From Aureimonas sp. Leaf324 (GTDB lineage: Bacteria; Pseudomonadota; Alphaproteobacteria; Rhizobiales; Rhizobiaceae): a stretch of DNA of 64,000 bases. This document shows positions 57,013 to 64,000 of the stretch, in pieces. The translations under genes were made by a program, and so were the position numbers. Position 1 is the stretch's first letter. Each line of letters opens with the position of its first letter. Location: NCBI RefSeq assembly GCF_001423245.1, contig NZ_LMOH01000003.1, positions 1,163-65,162 of the forward strand, in the 5' to 3' direction. The notes under the pieces are model-generated. The model saw nothing but the letters and a program-made list of their open reading frames with translations. It ran no database searches and had not been told where the DNA came from.

Positions 57013-59349
57013 GTGTCGACAGGGGATCAGAGCGTCGCAGCAGGGAGGGTGGCGCCCCGCGCACCGGCAAGAGCGCCGGCGCGGCTCCTCCAGCAATGGG
57101 GAAATTGGTTCTCCCGCCAGATCGAGATCGAGGCGCGTTCGCGCTCCGCCTTCGCCCTCTTTCCGATCGCGATGATGACTGCGGCCGCCCTGGTCTATCG
57201 GTGGCCCATCCAGCCGAACCTGTTCCTCGTCGGCCTGTTGGCGGTGAGTGGAATCGCGCTTCTCGTTTTCGCTGCCATCCCGCGTCCGTTGCGCGCCGGC
57301 GGCATCGTTCTTCTGGGCTTCGCATCTGGCTTTGCCGCCAGCCTGGTCGAGGAGGCACGCACCGATACGACGCTGTTTTCCGGCGAGGCGACGGTACGCA
57401 TCACGGGCACCGTCGTCGCGCGGGAGGAAGACGACCGCGGGCGATACCGCTACATCGTCGAGATCGCGTCGACCGAGCGGCCCGTTCTCTCGCGCCCCCC
57501 GGAGTGCGCGCGAATCGTCGTGTCGAGCCGCCACGACCCGCTGCCGATCGGCTCGACCTATCGGGGCCTCGTCCGCCTGCGCCCGCCGTCCGGTCCCGCC
57601 TTTCCCGGCGCGCACGACTTCGCCTTCGCCTCCTACTACGGGGGGCTCGGCGCCTACGGCTTCTCCCTCGGGGCGCCGGAGGCGCCCGGGGCGCTGCGCG
57701 AGCCGACCTTCACCGACCGCATCGCCACGTTGCGTCTTGCGATGGGCGAAGCCATCCGCGCGGTCCTGCCGGGCGCGACCGGGGCCGTCGCGTCCGCGCT
57801 CATTACGGGCGAGCGGGCGGGCATTCCGGAGGACATCAACGAAGACCTGCGCGTGACAGGCCTCGCCCATGTCCTGTCGATCAGCGGCTTCCACATGGCG
57901 CTGGTCGCCGGCTTCTTCCTCATTGCCACCCGGATGAGCCTCGCGGCCGTTGCGCCGCTCGCCTTGCGGTGGCCCATCAAGAAGCTGGCCGCGCTGGTCG
58001 CGTTGGCCGCCACCGGCTTCTATTTTCTCCTCGCCGGCGACAACGCGGCGACGGAGCGATCCTTCGTCATGATCGCCGTGATGCTGGGTGCGGTCCTCCT
58101 CGATCGGCCGGCGCTGACGCTTCGAAATGTCGCCATCGCCGCGGTCGTCGTCGTGGCGCTCTCGCCGCACGTCGTGGTCACGGCGACATTCCAGATGTCG
58201 TTCGCGGCGACCGCCGCGCTGATCGGTGCGTACGGTGCCTACGCGCGATGGCAGTCGCGTCGCGGCGCTGCGCGAGGCGGCATGCTCTCCCTGCGCGCCC
58301 TGACCGTCGTACTCCTCGGCATGGCGCTGTCGTCACTGATCGCGGGCGCCGCCACGGCCCCCTTCGCCATCTATCAGCTCCAGCGGGGCGCGCCGTTCTC
58401 GCTTCTCGCCAATATCATCGCGACGCCGATGTTCAGCTTCTGGATCATGCCTTTCGCGATGTTGGCCGTTCTCCTGATGCCGTTCGGCTGGCACGCTCTC
58501 CCGTTGAAGGCCGTGGGATGGGGCCTCGATCTCGTCTTCGCGCTCGCCGCGTCGTTCGCCGACGCCTTTCCGGACTATCCGACCGGCCTGATGAGCGGAA
58601 CGGCGCTGGTCTGCTTCTCGGCCGCGATCCTTCTCGTCTCGTTCAGCGCCAGCGGCCTTCGCTGGCTTGCGCTCGGTCCGTTCGTGCTGGGATTGATCCT
58701 GCTGCGACCCGGCCCCACCCCGGAGCTCCTCGTTTTCGAGGACGGACGCGAGGTCGCATCTGTCGACGCGAGCGGACGACTTCACTCGATCCGGGATCGA
58801 CCGTCATCCTTCGTCTGGGATCAGTGGCAGCGCGCCGTGACCAGCGATCCGAACGCCAAGAGCGATCCCCAAACGCAACCGGACACAGCAGAAACGAGAA
58901 GGGCGGGCGCCGACCCGTCGGTTTCGGAGCCTCCCGCAAAGACCTTTCGATGCGCCGACGCCGTATGCCGAAGCCTCACGAGATCGGGCATCCGTATCGC
59001 CTGGAGCGACGACTACGAGAAGCTCGACGAGATCTGCCGCGACAGCGATCTCGCCATCATGGCGCGCGCAGTAAGGGCCCAAACATGCAGGAGCGGTTCG
59101 GCCGAACTTGTTACGCTAAGGACGCTGCGGCGGTCGGGGTCGCTGGGCGTCCATCGATCCGCCGACGGAGCGATCGAGGTGCGCACCTCGATCCCGCGTC
59201 AGCCTCAGCCGTGGAACCTCCACCGCTGGGCGGCGTGGCCCGAATTCTGGCGCAAGGCGCCGAAGGACACGGAGGAGGCGTCGAGCGCCCCGACAGAGAC
59301 CGTCAGTGATAGCGACGGATCAGGCCGACCAGCTTCCCCTGAACCTTGA
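57013..59349 (+). CDS. comEC: ComEC/Rec2-family membrane protein without nuclease-like domain
   Basis: A 778-residue polytopic membrane protein of the DNA-uptake channel family. An N-terminal membrane segment and DUF4131 OB-like region (about residues 40-200) precede the Competence domain (about residues 240-560; [18 protein letters not shown] is its hallmark, with [11 protein letters not shown]). The C-terminal 200 residues lack the HxHxDH of the metallo-beta-lactamase domain found in Bacillus ComEC and instead carry a short Cys-containing domain (FRCADAVCR). GTG start at 57013, divergent from gltX. Its end overlaps lexA by 47 bases. Confidence 0.9.
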   Translation: MSTGDQSVAAGRVAPRAPARAPARLLQQWGNWFSRQIEIEARSRSAFALFPIAMMTAAALVYRWPIQPNLFLVGLLAVSGIALLVFAAIPRPLRAGGIVLLGFASGFAASLVEEARTDTTLFSGEATVRITGTVVAREEDDRGRYRYIVEIASTERPVLSRPPECARIVVSSRHDPLPIGSTYRGLVRLRPPSGPAFPGAHDFAFASYYGGLGAYGFSLGAPEAPGALREPTFTDRIATLRLAMGEAIRAVLPGATGAVASALITGERAGIPEDINEDLRVTGLAHVLSISGFHMALVAGFFLIATRMSLAAVAPLALRWPIKKLAALVALAATGFYFLLAGDNAATERSFVMIAVMLGAVLLDRPALTLRNVAIAAVVVVALSPHVVVTATFQMSFAATAALIGAYGAYARWQSRRGAARGGMLSLRALTVVLLGMALSSLIAGAATAPFAIYQLQRGAPFSLLANIIATPMFSFWIMPFAMLAVLLMPFGWHALPLKAVGWGLDLVFALAASFADAFPDYPTGLMSGTALVCFSAAILLVSFSASGLRWLALGPFVLGLILLRPGPTPELLVFEDGREVASVDASGRLHSIRDRPSSFVWDQWQRAVTSDPNAKSDPQTQPDTAETRRAGADPSVSEPPAKTFRCADAVCRSLTRSGIRIAWSDDYEKLDEICRDSDLAIMARAVRAQTCRSGSAELVTLRTLRRSGSLGVHRSADGAIEVRTSIPRQPQPWNLHRWAAWPEFWRKAPKDTEEASSAPTETVSDSDGSGRPASPEP

Positions 59350-59989
59350 CGCGGTCGGCACCGAGAAGCCGCGTCTCATAGGCCGGGTTGGCGGCCTCCA
59401 GCGCGACCATGCCGCCCTTGCGCCGGAAGCGCTTCAGGGTCGCTTCCTCGTCGTCCACGAGGGCGACGACGATCTCCCCGGCACTGGCCGAATCGCTGCG
59501 CTGAATCACCACGGTATCGCCATCGAGGATGCCGGCCTCGATCATCGAATCGCCCTTCACCTCGAGGGCGTAATGCTCGCCCGAACCGAGCATCTCCGGC
59601 GGTACGACGATGTCGTGGGTGTTCTGCTGGATCGCCGAGATCGGCACGCCGGCGGCGATGCGCCCCATGACCGGAACGGACGACACGTCGCGCTCGACCG
59701 ATCGAGGCGTCTTGAACAGAGGCTCGACGTTGGACGGCCGCGACGCAGCAGGGGTCGCCGGCGATTTGCTGGCCGATTCCGGCAACTTCAACACCTCGAG
59801 CGCGCGCGCGCGGTTCGGAAGACGCCGGATGAAGCCGCGCTCCTCGAGCGCCGTGATCAGCCGGTGGATGCCCGATTTCGAACGCAGATCCAGTGCGTCC
59901 TTCATCTCGTCGAACGACGGAGGAACGCCCACCGATTGCAGACGCTCGTGAATGAACATCAGGAGTTCGTGCTGCTTGCGCGTCAGCAT
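59303..59989 (-). CDS. lexA: LexA repressor
   Basis: The SOS repressor and self-cleaving protease (228 residues). A winged helix-turn-helix ([20 protein letters not shown], residues 23-42) and S24 domain with cleavage site Ala113-Gly114 (RIAAGVP), catalytic Ser148 (GDSM) and Lys186 (ATLKRF). The linker is Ser/Pro-rich. An alphaproteobacterial SOS box lies 40 bases upstream, so it is autoregulated. Its 3' end runs into comEC on the other strand. Confidence 0.98.
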   Translation of the reverse strand: MLTRKQHELLMFIHERLQSVGVPPSFDEMKDALDLRSKSGIHRLITALEERGFIRRLPNRARALEVLKLPESASKSPATPAASRPSNVEPLFKTPRSVERDVSSVPVMGRIAAGVPISAIQQNTHDIVVPPEMLGSGEHYALEVKGDSMIEAGILDGDTVVIQRSDSASAGEIVVALVDDEEATLKRFRRKGGMVALEAANPAYETRLLGADRVKVQGKLVGLIRRYH

Positions 59990-60028
59990 GGGGCGATTCC
60001 TCGAAACAAAACCTGAACAAACCTAGCT

Positions 60029-60043
60029 GTTCCGCTTGTGTTC
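60029..60043. promoter_or_regulatory. SOS box (LexA operator) of lexA
   Basis: GTTC-CGCTTGT-GTTC is an exact match to the direct-repeat alphaproteobacterial LexA site GTTC-N7-GTTC (GAAC-N7-GAAC read on the lexA strand). It lies 40-54 bases before the lexA ATG, where it would cover the promoter. Confidence 0.88.
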
Positions 60044-60051
60044 TGCAAGGA

Positions 60052-61272
60052 TCATCCGATGGTGAGGAGAACGTACTCGCAAGGATCTCCCGCGACTGCG
60101 GCCGGCGCGTGGGCCGGGCGAAGGAGCAGGGCGTCCGCCTGGGCGAAGATCGACAGGAGTGACGAATCCTGACGAGCGAGGGGGACGACGCGCGCCGGGC
60201 CGCCGCCTTCGCTCTGCTCGATGCGAGCCCGCAGGAAATCCGTTCGCTTGTCGTTGGCTTTGACGTCGGCGCCGAGAACGCCGCGTCGGCGGCGTTCCGT
60301 CGACGGCATCCCCGACAGCGCTTCTACCGACGGGCGCAGGAAGAGCTCGGCCGTGACGAGACTGGAGGCGGGGTTGCCGGGCAGGCCGAGGATCCGCATC
60401 GGACCGAGCGAACCGGCCATCAGCGGTTTGCCCGGCCTCATCGCGACCCGCCAGAAATCGAGCGAGGCGCCAGCCTCCTTTAGGGTCGGCCCGACGAGAT
60501 CGTGGTCGCCGACCGACGCACCACCGACCGTCACGAGAATGTCTGTCTCGGCGGCCTGCGCCTGCGCGATCGCATCGGCGAGAGCGGCGCGGCGGTCCGG
60601 CACGATGCCGAGGTCGATCACGGTTCCGCCGGCCGCACGCACGATCATCGCGATCGCGAGCGTGTTCGAGGCCACCGTCTGTGAGGGGCCGGGATCGACC
60701 CCCGGCGGCACGAGTTCGTCGCCCGTGGCCGCGATCGCGACCCGCACGCGGCGACGCACGGCGAGGCGGCCGTAGCCTCCGCTCGCCGCGAGCGCACAAG
60801 CGGCCGGCGTCAGCCGCAAGCCGGCGGGAAACAGCGCTTCGCCGCTGCGAAAGTCGTTTCCCGCGCGCCGGATGTTGGCGCCCGGCTCGACCGGTTCCAG
60901 CACGCGAACGATGGTCTCGGACGGGCGCTCGGTATTCTCCTGGATCACCACCGCGTCGGCTCCCGGCGGCAGCGGTGCGCCGGTGAAGATACGGACCGCT
61001 TCGCCGGACGACACCTCGCCCGAGAACGCGTGCCCTGCTGCCGATTCGCCGACGACGCGCAGACCGGTAGGCAAGTCGGCGAGGTCGGCCGAGCGGATCG
61101 CGTAGCCGTCCATCGCCGACGCGTCGAATGCCGGTTGGGTCCGGCGGGCGAGCAGATCGGCCGACAGGACGCGCCCGCCGGCCTCGCCGACGGCCACGGT
61201 CTCCGTTCCTTCGACCGGTGTCGCACCCTGCAGAAGACGGGCCAGAGCGTCCTCGAACGGAACCAGGGTCAT
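60052..61272 (-). CDS. moeA: Molybdopterin molybdenumtransferase
   Basis: Inserts molybdate into adenylated molybdopterin (406 residues). Seen: [35 protein letters not shown], and the MoCF-fold motif [11 protein letters not shown] followed by RPGKPLMAG and [14 protein letters not shown] 61272 ([10 protein letters not shown]) overlaps the moaC stop (ATGA). Supplies cofactor for molybdoenzymes such as the one at 22088-22867. Confidence 0.96.
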   Translation of the reverse strand: MTLVPFEDALARLLQGATPVEGTETVAVGEAGGRVLSADLLARRTQPAFDASAMDGYAIRSADLADLPTGLRVVGESAAGHAFSGEVSSGEAVRIFTGAPLPPGADAVVIQENTERPSETIVRVLEPVEPGANIRRAGNDFRSGEALFPAGLRLTPAACALAASGGYGRLAVRRRVRVAIAATGDELVPPGVDPGPSQTVASNTLAIAMIVRAAGGTVIDLGIVPDRRAALADAIAQAQAAETDILVTVGGASVGDHDLVGPTLKEAGASLDFWRVAMRPGKPLMAGSLGPMRILGLPGNPASSLVTAELFLRPSVEALSGMPSTERRRRGVLGADVKANDKRTDFLRARIEQSEGGGPARVVPLARQDSSLLSIFAQADALLLRPAHAPAAVAGDPCEYVLLTIG

Positions 61273-61751
61273 GGTGCCGACCAGTGTCCCGAACGGCCCC
61301 CCGTCTTCTTCAGGAGGCGAATCCCGGTGATCGACATGCCGCGATCCACGGCCTTGGCCATGTCGTAGATCGTCAGGCAGGCGACGGAGACGGCCGTCAA
61401 CGCCTCCATCTCGATCCCCGTCTTTCCCGTCACCCGCGCGCTGGCGGAAACCCGGATGCCGGGCAGGGCCGGCTCGATGTCGAGATCGACCGAGACCTTC
61501 TCGAGCAGGAGCTGATGGCAAAGAGGAATGAGTTCGTGCGTGCGCTTGGCGGCCATGATGCCGGCGATACGCGCGATCGAGAGGACGTCGCCCTTCTTGG
61601 CCGATCCCGTGCGGATCATGTCGAGCGTTTCCGGCGCCATCAGCACCAGTCCCTCAGCGCTCGCCTGCCGCACCGTCGCGTCCTTCCCGCCGACATCCAC
61701 CATCGCGGCGTTGCCGGCTTCGTCGAGATGCGTCAGCCGATCGCCGCTCAT
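61269..61751 (-). CDS. moaC: Cyclic pyranopterin monophosphate synthase
   Basis: Converts 3',8-cyclo-GTP to cyclic pyranopterin monophosphate, the first committed molybdopterin precursor (160 residues). [35 protein letters not shown] and [17 protein letters not shown] hold the active-site Lys, His and Asp residues. Its start overlaps the trpC stop by four bases. Confidence 0.97.
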   Translation of the reverse strand: MSGDRLTHLDEAGNAAMVDVGGKDATVRQASAEGLVLMAPETLDMIRTGSAKKGDVLSIARIAGIMAAKRTHELIPLCHQLLLEKVSVDLDIEPALPGIRVSASARVTGKTGIEMEALTAVSVACLTIYDMAKAVDRGMSITGIRLLKKTGGRSGHWSAP

Positions 61752-62548
61752 GCGGCCTCGCCCGCGAGAAGCATCCGCGTCGCGGCTTCGACGTCCGTCT
61801 GGCGCATCAGGCTCTCGCCGACCAGGAATGTAGAAATGCCGGAACGATGGAGCCGCCGGCAGTCGTCATGGCTCGTGATGCCGCTTTCGCCCACGAGGAT
61901 CCGGTCGTCGCCAACCATGGAGGCCAGACGCTCGCTGACGGCGAGGTCGACCGCGAAGGTCCGCAGATTGCGGTTGTTCACGCCGATCAGGGGAGAACGA
62001 AGCTTCAGCGCGCGCTCCATCTCCGGTTCGTCGTGAACCTCGATCAATGCGGCCATGCCGAGATCCACGGCCGCCGCTTCCAGATCGGCCGCAAGCGCAT
62101 CGTCGACCGACGCCATGATGATGAGGATGGCGTCCGCGCCCCAGGCCCGAGCTTCGAGGACCTGATACGTGTCGAAGAGAAAGTCCTTCCGCAACGCAGG
62201 TAGGGCGGTGGCGTTGCGGGCTGCCGTCAGGAACTCCGGGGCGCCCTGAAAGGAGGGCGTGTCGGTCAGCACCGAGAGGCACGCCGCACCGGCGCGCTCG
62301 TACGCCTGCGCGAGAGCGACCGGCTCGAAGTCCGGACGGATCAGCCCCTTCGACGGGCTGGCCTTCTTGACCTCGGCGATGAGGGCGAACTGGCTGGCCT
62401 CCTGCTTTCGCCGGATCGCCGCCGTGAAATCGCGCGGCGGCGCGCCGTCCGCGATCCGACGTTGCAGGTCTGCGACCGAAACCGCGGCCTTTGCGGCTGC
62501 AATTTCCTCGCGCTTGTAGAGTTCGATCTTCGCGAGAATATCGGACAT
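61748..62548 (-). CDS. trpC: Indole-3-glycerol phosphate synthase
   Basis: Closes the indole ring in tryptophan synthesis (266 residues, TIM barrel, not fused to TrpF). [29 protein letters not shown] and [12 protein letters not shown] with ESGI carry the phosphate-binding and catalytic residues. It begins two bases after the trpD stop. Confidence 0.97.
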   Translation of the reverse strand: MSDILAKIELYKREEIAAAKAAVSVADLQRRIADGAPPRDFTAAIRRKQEASQFALIAEVKKASPSKGLIRPDFEPVALAQAYERAGAACLSVLTDTPSFQGAPEFLTAARNATALPALRKDFLFDTYQVLEARAWGADAILIIMASVDDALAADLEAAAVDLGMAALIEVHDEPEMERALKLRSPLIGVNNRNLRTFAVDLAVSERLASMVGDDRILVGESGITSHDDCRRLHRSGISTFLVGESLMRQTDVEAATRMLLAGEAA

Positions 62549-62550
62549 TC

Positions 62551-63576
62551 TCAGGCACCCCCTGAACGTCTTGTGGCGACGACGAGCCGGTCCAGCGCTT
62601 CCCCCGCGCGTCCGCTGTCGATCGAATCGGACGCCATGGAAACGCCCTCGGCCAAGTCTTTAGCCCGCCCCGCCACCACGAGCGTCGCGCCCGCGTTGAG
62701 GACCACGATGTCGCGATAGGCGCTGGCTTCGCCGGCCAGCACGGACCGAAGAGCCGCCGCGTTCTGCACGGCGTCGCCACCGACGATATCGGCAAGGCGG
62801 CGGCGTTCGAAGCCGAACGCTTCCGGTTCGATCGTGTATTCGCGGATCGCGCCGTCACGGATTTCGCAGACGGTCGTCGGACCGCAATTGGTGATCTCGT
62901 CGAGTCCGTCGCCATGCACGACCCAGGCGGCCTCCGCGCCGAGCGCCAGAAGAGCCTCGGCGATCGGGCGAACCCACTCGGCAGCGTAGACCCCCACCAG
63001 CAAACGGCGGACGCCCGCGGGATTGGCGAGCGGTCCGAGAATGTTGAAGATGGTGCGCGTGCCGAGTTCAACGCGCGACGGGCCGACGAAGCGCATCGCC
63101 GCGTGATGGGTCGGCGCGAACATGAAACAGAGGTTCGTGCGCTCGGCGACCTCCGAGATCGCCTCCGGCGTCAGATCGACGTCGACGCCGAGAGCCCCCA
63201 GGACGTCGGCCGAACCCGAGCGCGACGACAGGGCCCGATTGCCATGCTTGGCGACCGGCACGCCGCATCCGGCGACGACGAAGGCCGCACAGGTCGAGAC
63301 GTTGTAGGTCCCCGCATGATCGCCGCCGGTGCCGACGATGTCGACCGCCTCGGCCGGCGCGCGCACCCGCGCCATGTTGGCGCGCATGACGTCCACCGCG
63401 CCGGCGATCTCATCCACGGTCTCGCCGCGAACCCGCAGGGCCATCAGGAAACCGCCGATCTGCGAGGGCGTCGCCTCGCCGGACATCAGGATGCCGAACG
63501 CCTCGCGCGCCTCGTCCCGCGAAAGCGACTGGCCACCCGCGACCTTTCCGATCAGGGGTTTCAGGCCGGCGCTCAT
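62551..63576 (-). CDS. trpD: Anthranilate phosphoribosyltransferase
   Basis: Joins anthranilate and PRPP (341 residues). The [14 protein letters not shown] loop (about residues 82-95), [20 protein letters not shown] and [16 protein letters not shown] are diagnostic. Not fused to TrpG. Its ATG overlaps the stop of the upstream foldase gene by four bases. Confidence 0.97.
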   Translation of the reverse strand: MSAGLKPLIGKVAGGQSLSRDEAREAFGILMSGEATPSQIGGFLMALRVRGETVDEIAGAVDVMRANMARVRAPAEAVDIVGTGGDHAGTYNVSTCAAFVVAGCGVPVAKHGNRALSSRSGSADVLGALGVDVDLTPEAISEVAERTNLCFMFAPTHHAAMRFVGPSRVELGTRTIFNILGPLANPAGVRRLLVGVYAAEWVRPIAEALLALGAEAAWVVHGDGLDEITNCGPTTVCEIRDGAIREYTIEPEAFGFERRRLADIVGGDAVQNAAALRSVLAGEASAYRDIVVLNAGATLVVAGRAKDLAEGVSMASDSIDSGRAGEALDRLVVATRRSGGA

Positions 63577-64000
63577 CGCACCGCTACCTTCGCCTGCTGG
63601 AGCGCGGCGTTGTTGAGCGACACCGGGATCGATCCCTGGAGGTAGGCGACGTAGCTCTGGAAGAGGTCCTCGCGCATCGCCTCGTCCAGCGACTGGCGCG
63701 CCTGGGCCGGGACGTTGGCGGCAGGATCGGCGGCGTCGGCGACCTCGGTCACTTGAAGCACGACGGCCTGCCCGGATTCGAGCGCCGGCGCTTCTGCCAC
63801 CGTGCCCTGCGGTCCCGAGAAGGCCGCGCGCGTCGCGGCCTCGCCGATCTCCGCACGACCGCTCTCGCGGGTGATTGCAGCCACCGTCTGGACGGTCAGG
63901 CCCTCCGCCGCGGCCACGTCGGCAAGGCTCTGACCGCCCCGCACGCGCTCCGCCAGAGCCTCGGCGCGTTCCGTCATCAGACGCTCCGCCTCGTCGACCT
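63573..64000 (-). CDS. SurA/PpiD-type periplasmic peptidyl-prolyl isomerase, C-terminal part
   Basis: The 3' part of a gene that runs off the right edge (frame open to base 64000). About 140 residues are seen: repeats of a helical region, the [17 protein letters not shown] segment and [20 protein letters not shown], typical of the C-terminal region of PpiD-like (SurA N-terminal domain) foldases that precede trpD in Rhizobiales. The PPIase and membrane anchor would be outside the window. Confidence 0.8.
   Translation of the reverse strand, partial: VDEAERLMTERAEALAERVRGGQSLADVAAAEGLTVQTVAAITRESGRAEIGEAATRAAFSGPQGTVAEAPALESGQAVVLQVTEVADAADPAANVPAQARQSLDEAMREDLFQSYVAYLQGSIPVSLNNAALQQAKVAVR

Overview
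The window is a gene-dense (about 64% GC by eye), non-mobile housekeeping segment of an alphaproteobacterial chromosome. Gene order and protein types (short-LID adenylate kinase, EipB/DUF1849, LpxI in the lipid A cluster, DUF1489, ATP12 chaperone, GTTC-N7-GTTC SOS box, and the block trpDC-moaC-moeA-lexA-comEC-gltX-gltA) point to Hyphomicrobiales (Rhizobiales), possibly an Aurantimonadaceae-like genus. The genus is inference. I see no insertion sequence, prophage, integrase, CRISPR array or toxin-antitoxin pair, and no clear pseudogene.

1-14.9 kb: end of tuf, then the S10, spc and alpha ribosomal protein clusters (rpsJ to rplQ) with secY, adk and rpoA. Internal hairpins and a promoter-like site divide it: a terminator-like stem follows tuf, a good terminator separates rplO from secY, a promoter-like site lies before rpsM, and strong stems sit between rpsM, rpsK and rpoA.

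14.9-32.6 kb: mixed housekeeping and accessory metabolism. In order: an NAD(P)-dependent reductase; a periplasmic Do-type protease followed by rarA, crcB, an rRNA pseudouridine synthase, a HAD phosphatase and the F1-ATPase assembly factor ATP12; on the minus strand a Tat-type molybdoenzyme with its cytochrome b, a YaiI protein and lipB; tRNA-Leu(GAG); a LiuR-like MerR regulator; a DUF1624 membrane protein with a cysteine-rich tail; an aldo/keto reductase; a YdcF protein; three DUF proteins; a D,D-carboxypeptidase with a SPOR domain; and a phasin with a well-formed promoter.

32.7-40.7 kb: the clpS-clpA proteolysis pair, azlC-azlD amino acid exporter, a HIT hydrolase, a FemAB-like GNAT protein, a glycerophosphodiesterase, RidA and the periplasmic envelope protein EipB.

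40.8-54 kb: the classic rpsB-tsf-pyrH-frr-uppS-cdsA-rseP-bamA-lpxD-fabZ-lpxA-lpxI-lpxB run, coupling translation, nucleotide supply, phospholipid and undecaprenyl synthesis, outer membrane assembly and lipid A synthesis. It ends at a hairpin shared with convergent gltA.

54-64 kb: gltA and gltX (minus), comEC (plus, tail to tail with lexA), then lexA, moeA, moaC, trpC, trpD and the 3' part of a SurA/PpiD-type foldase gene, all minus and mostly joined by 4-base ATGA overlaps.

No wholly novel system stands out. The best second looks are the Tat-lipoprotein-like molybdoenzyme with cytochrome b, the Cys-rich tail of the DUF1624 protein, the ComEC lacking a nuclease-like domain, and several regulatory RNA and operator candidates.
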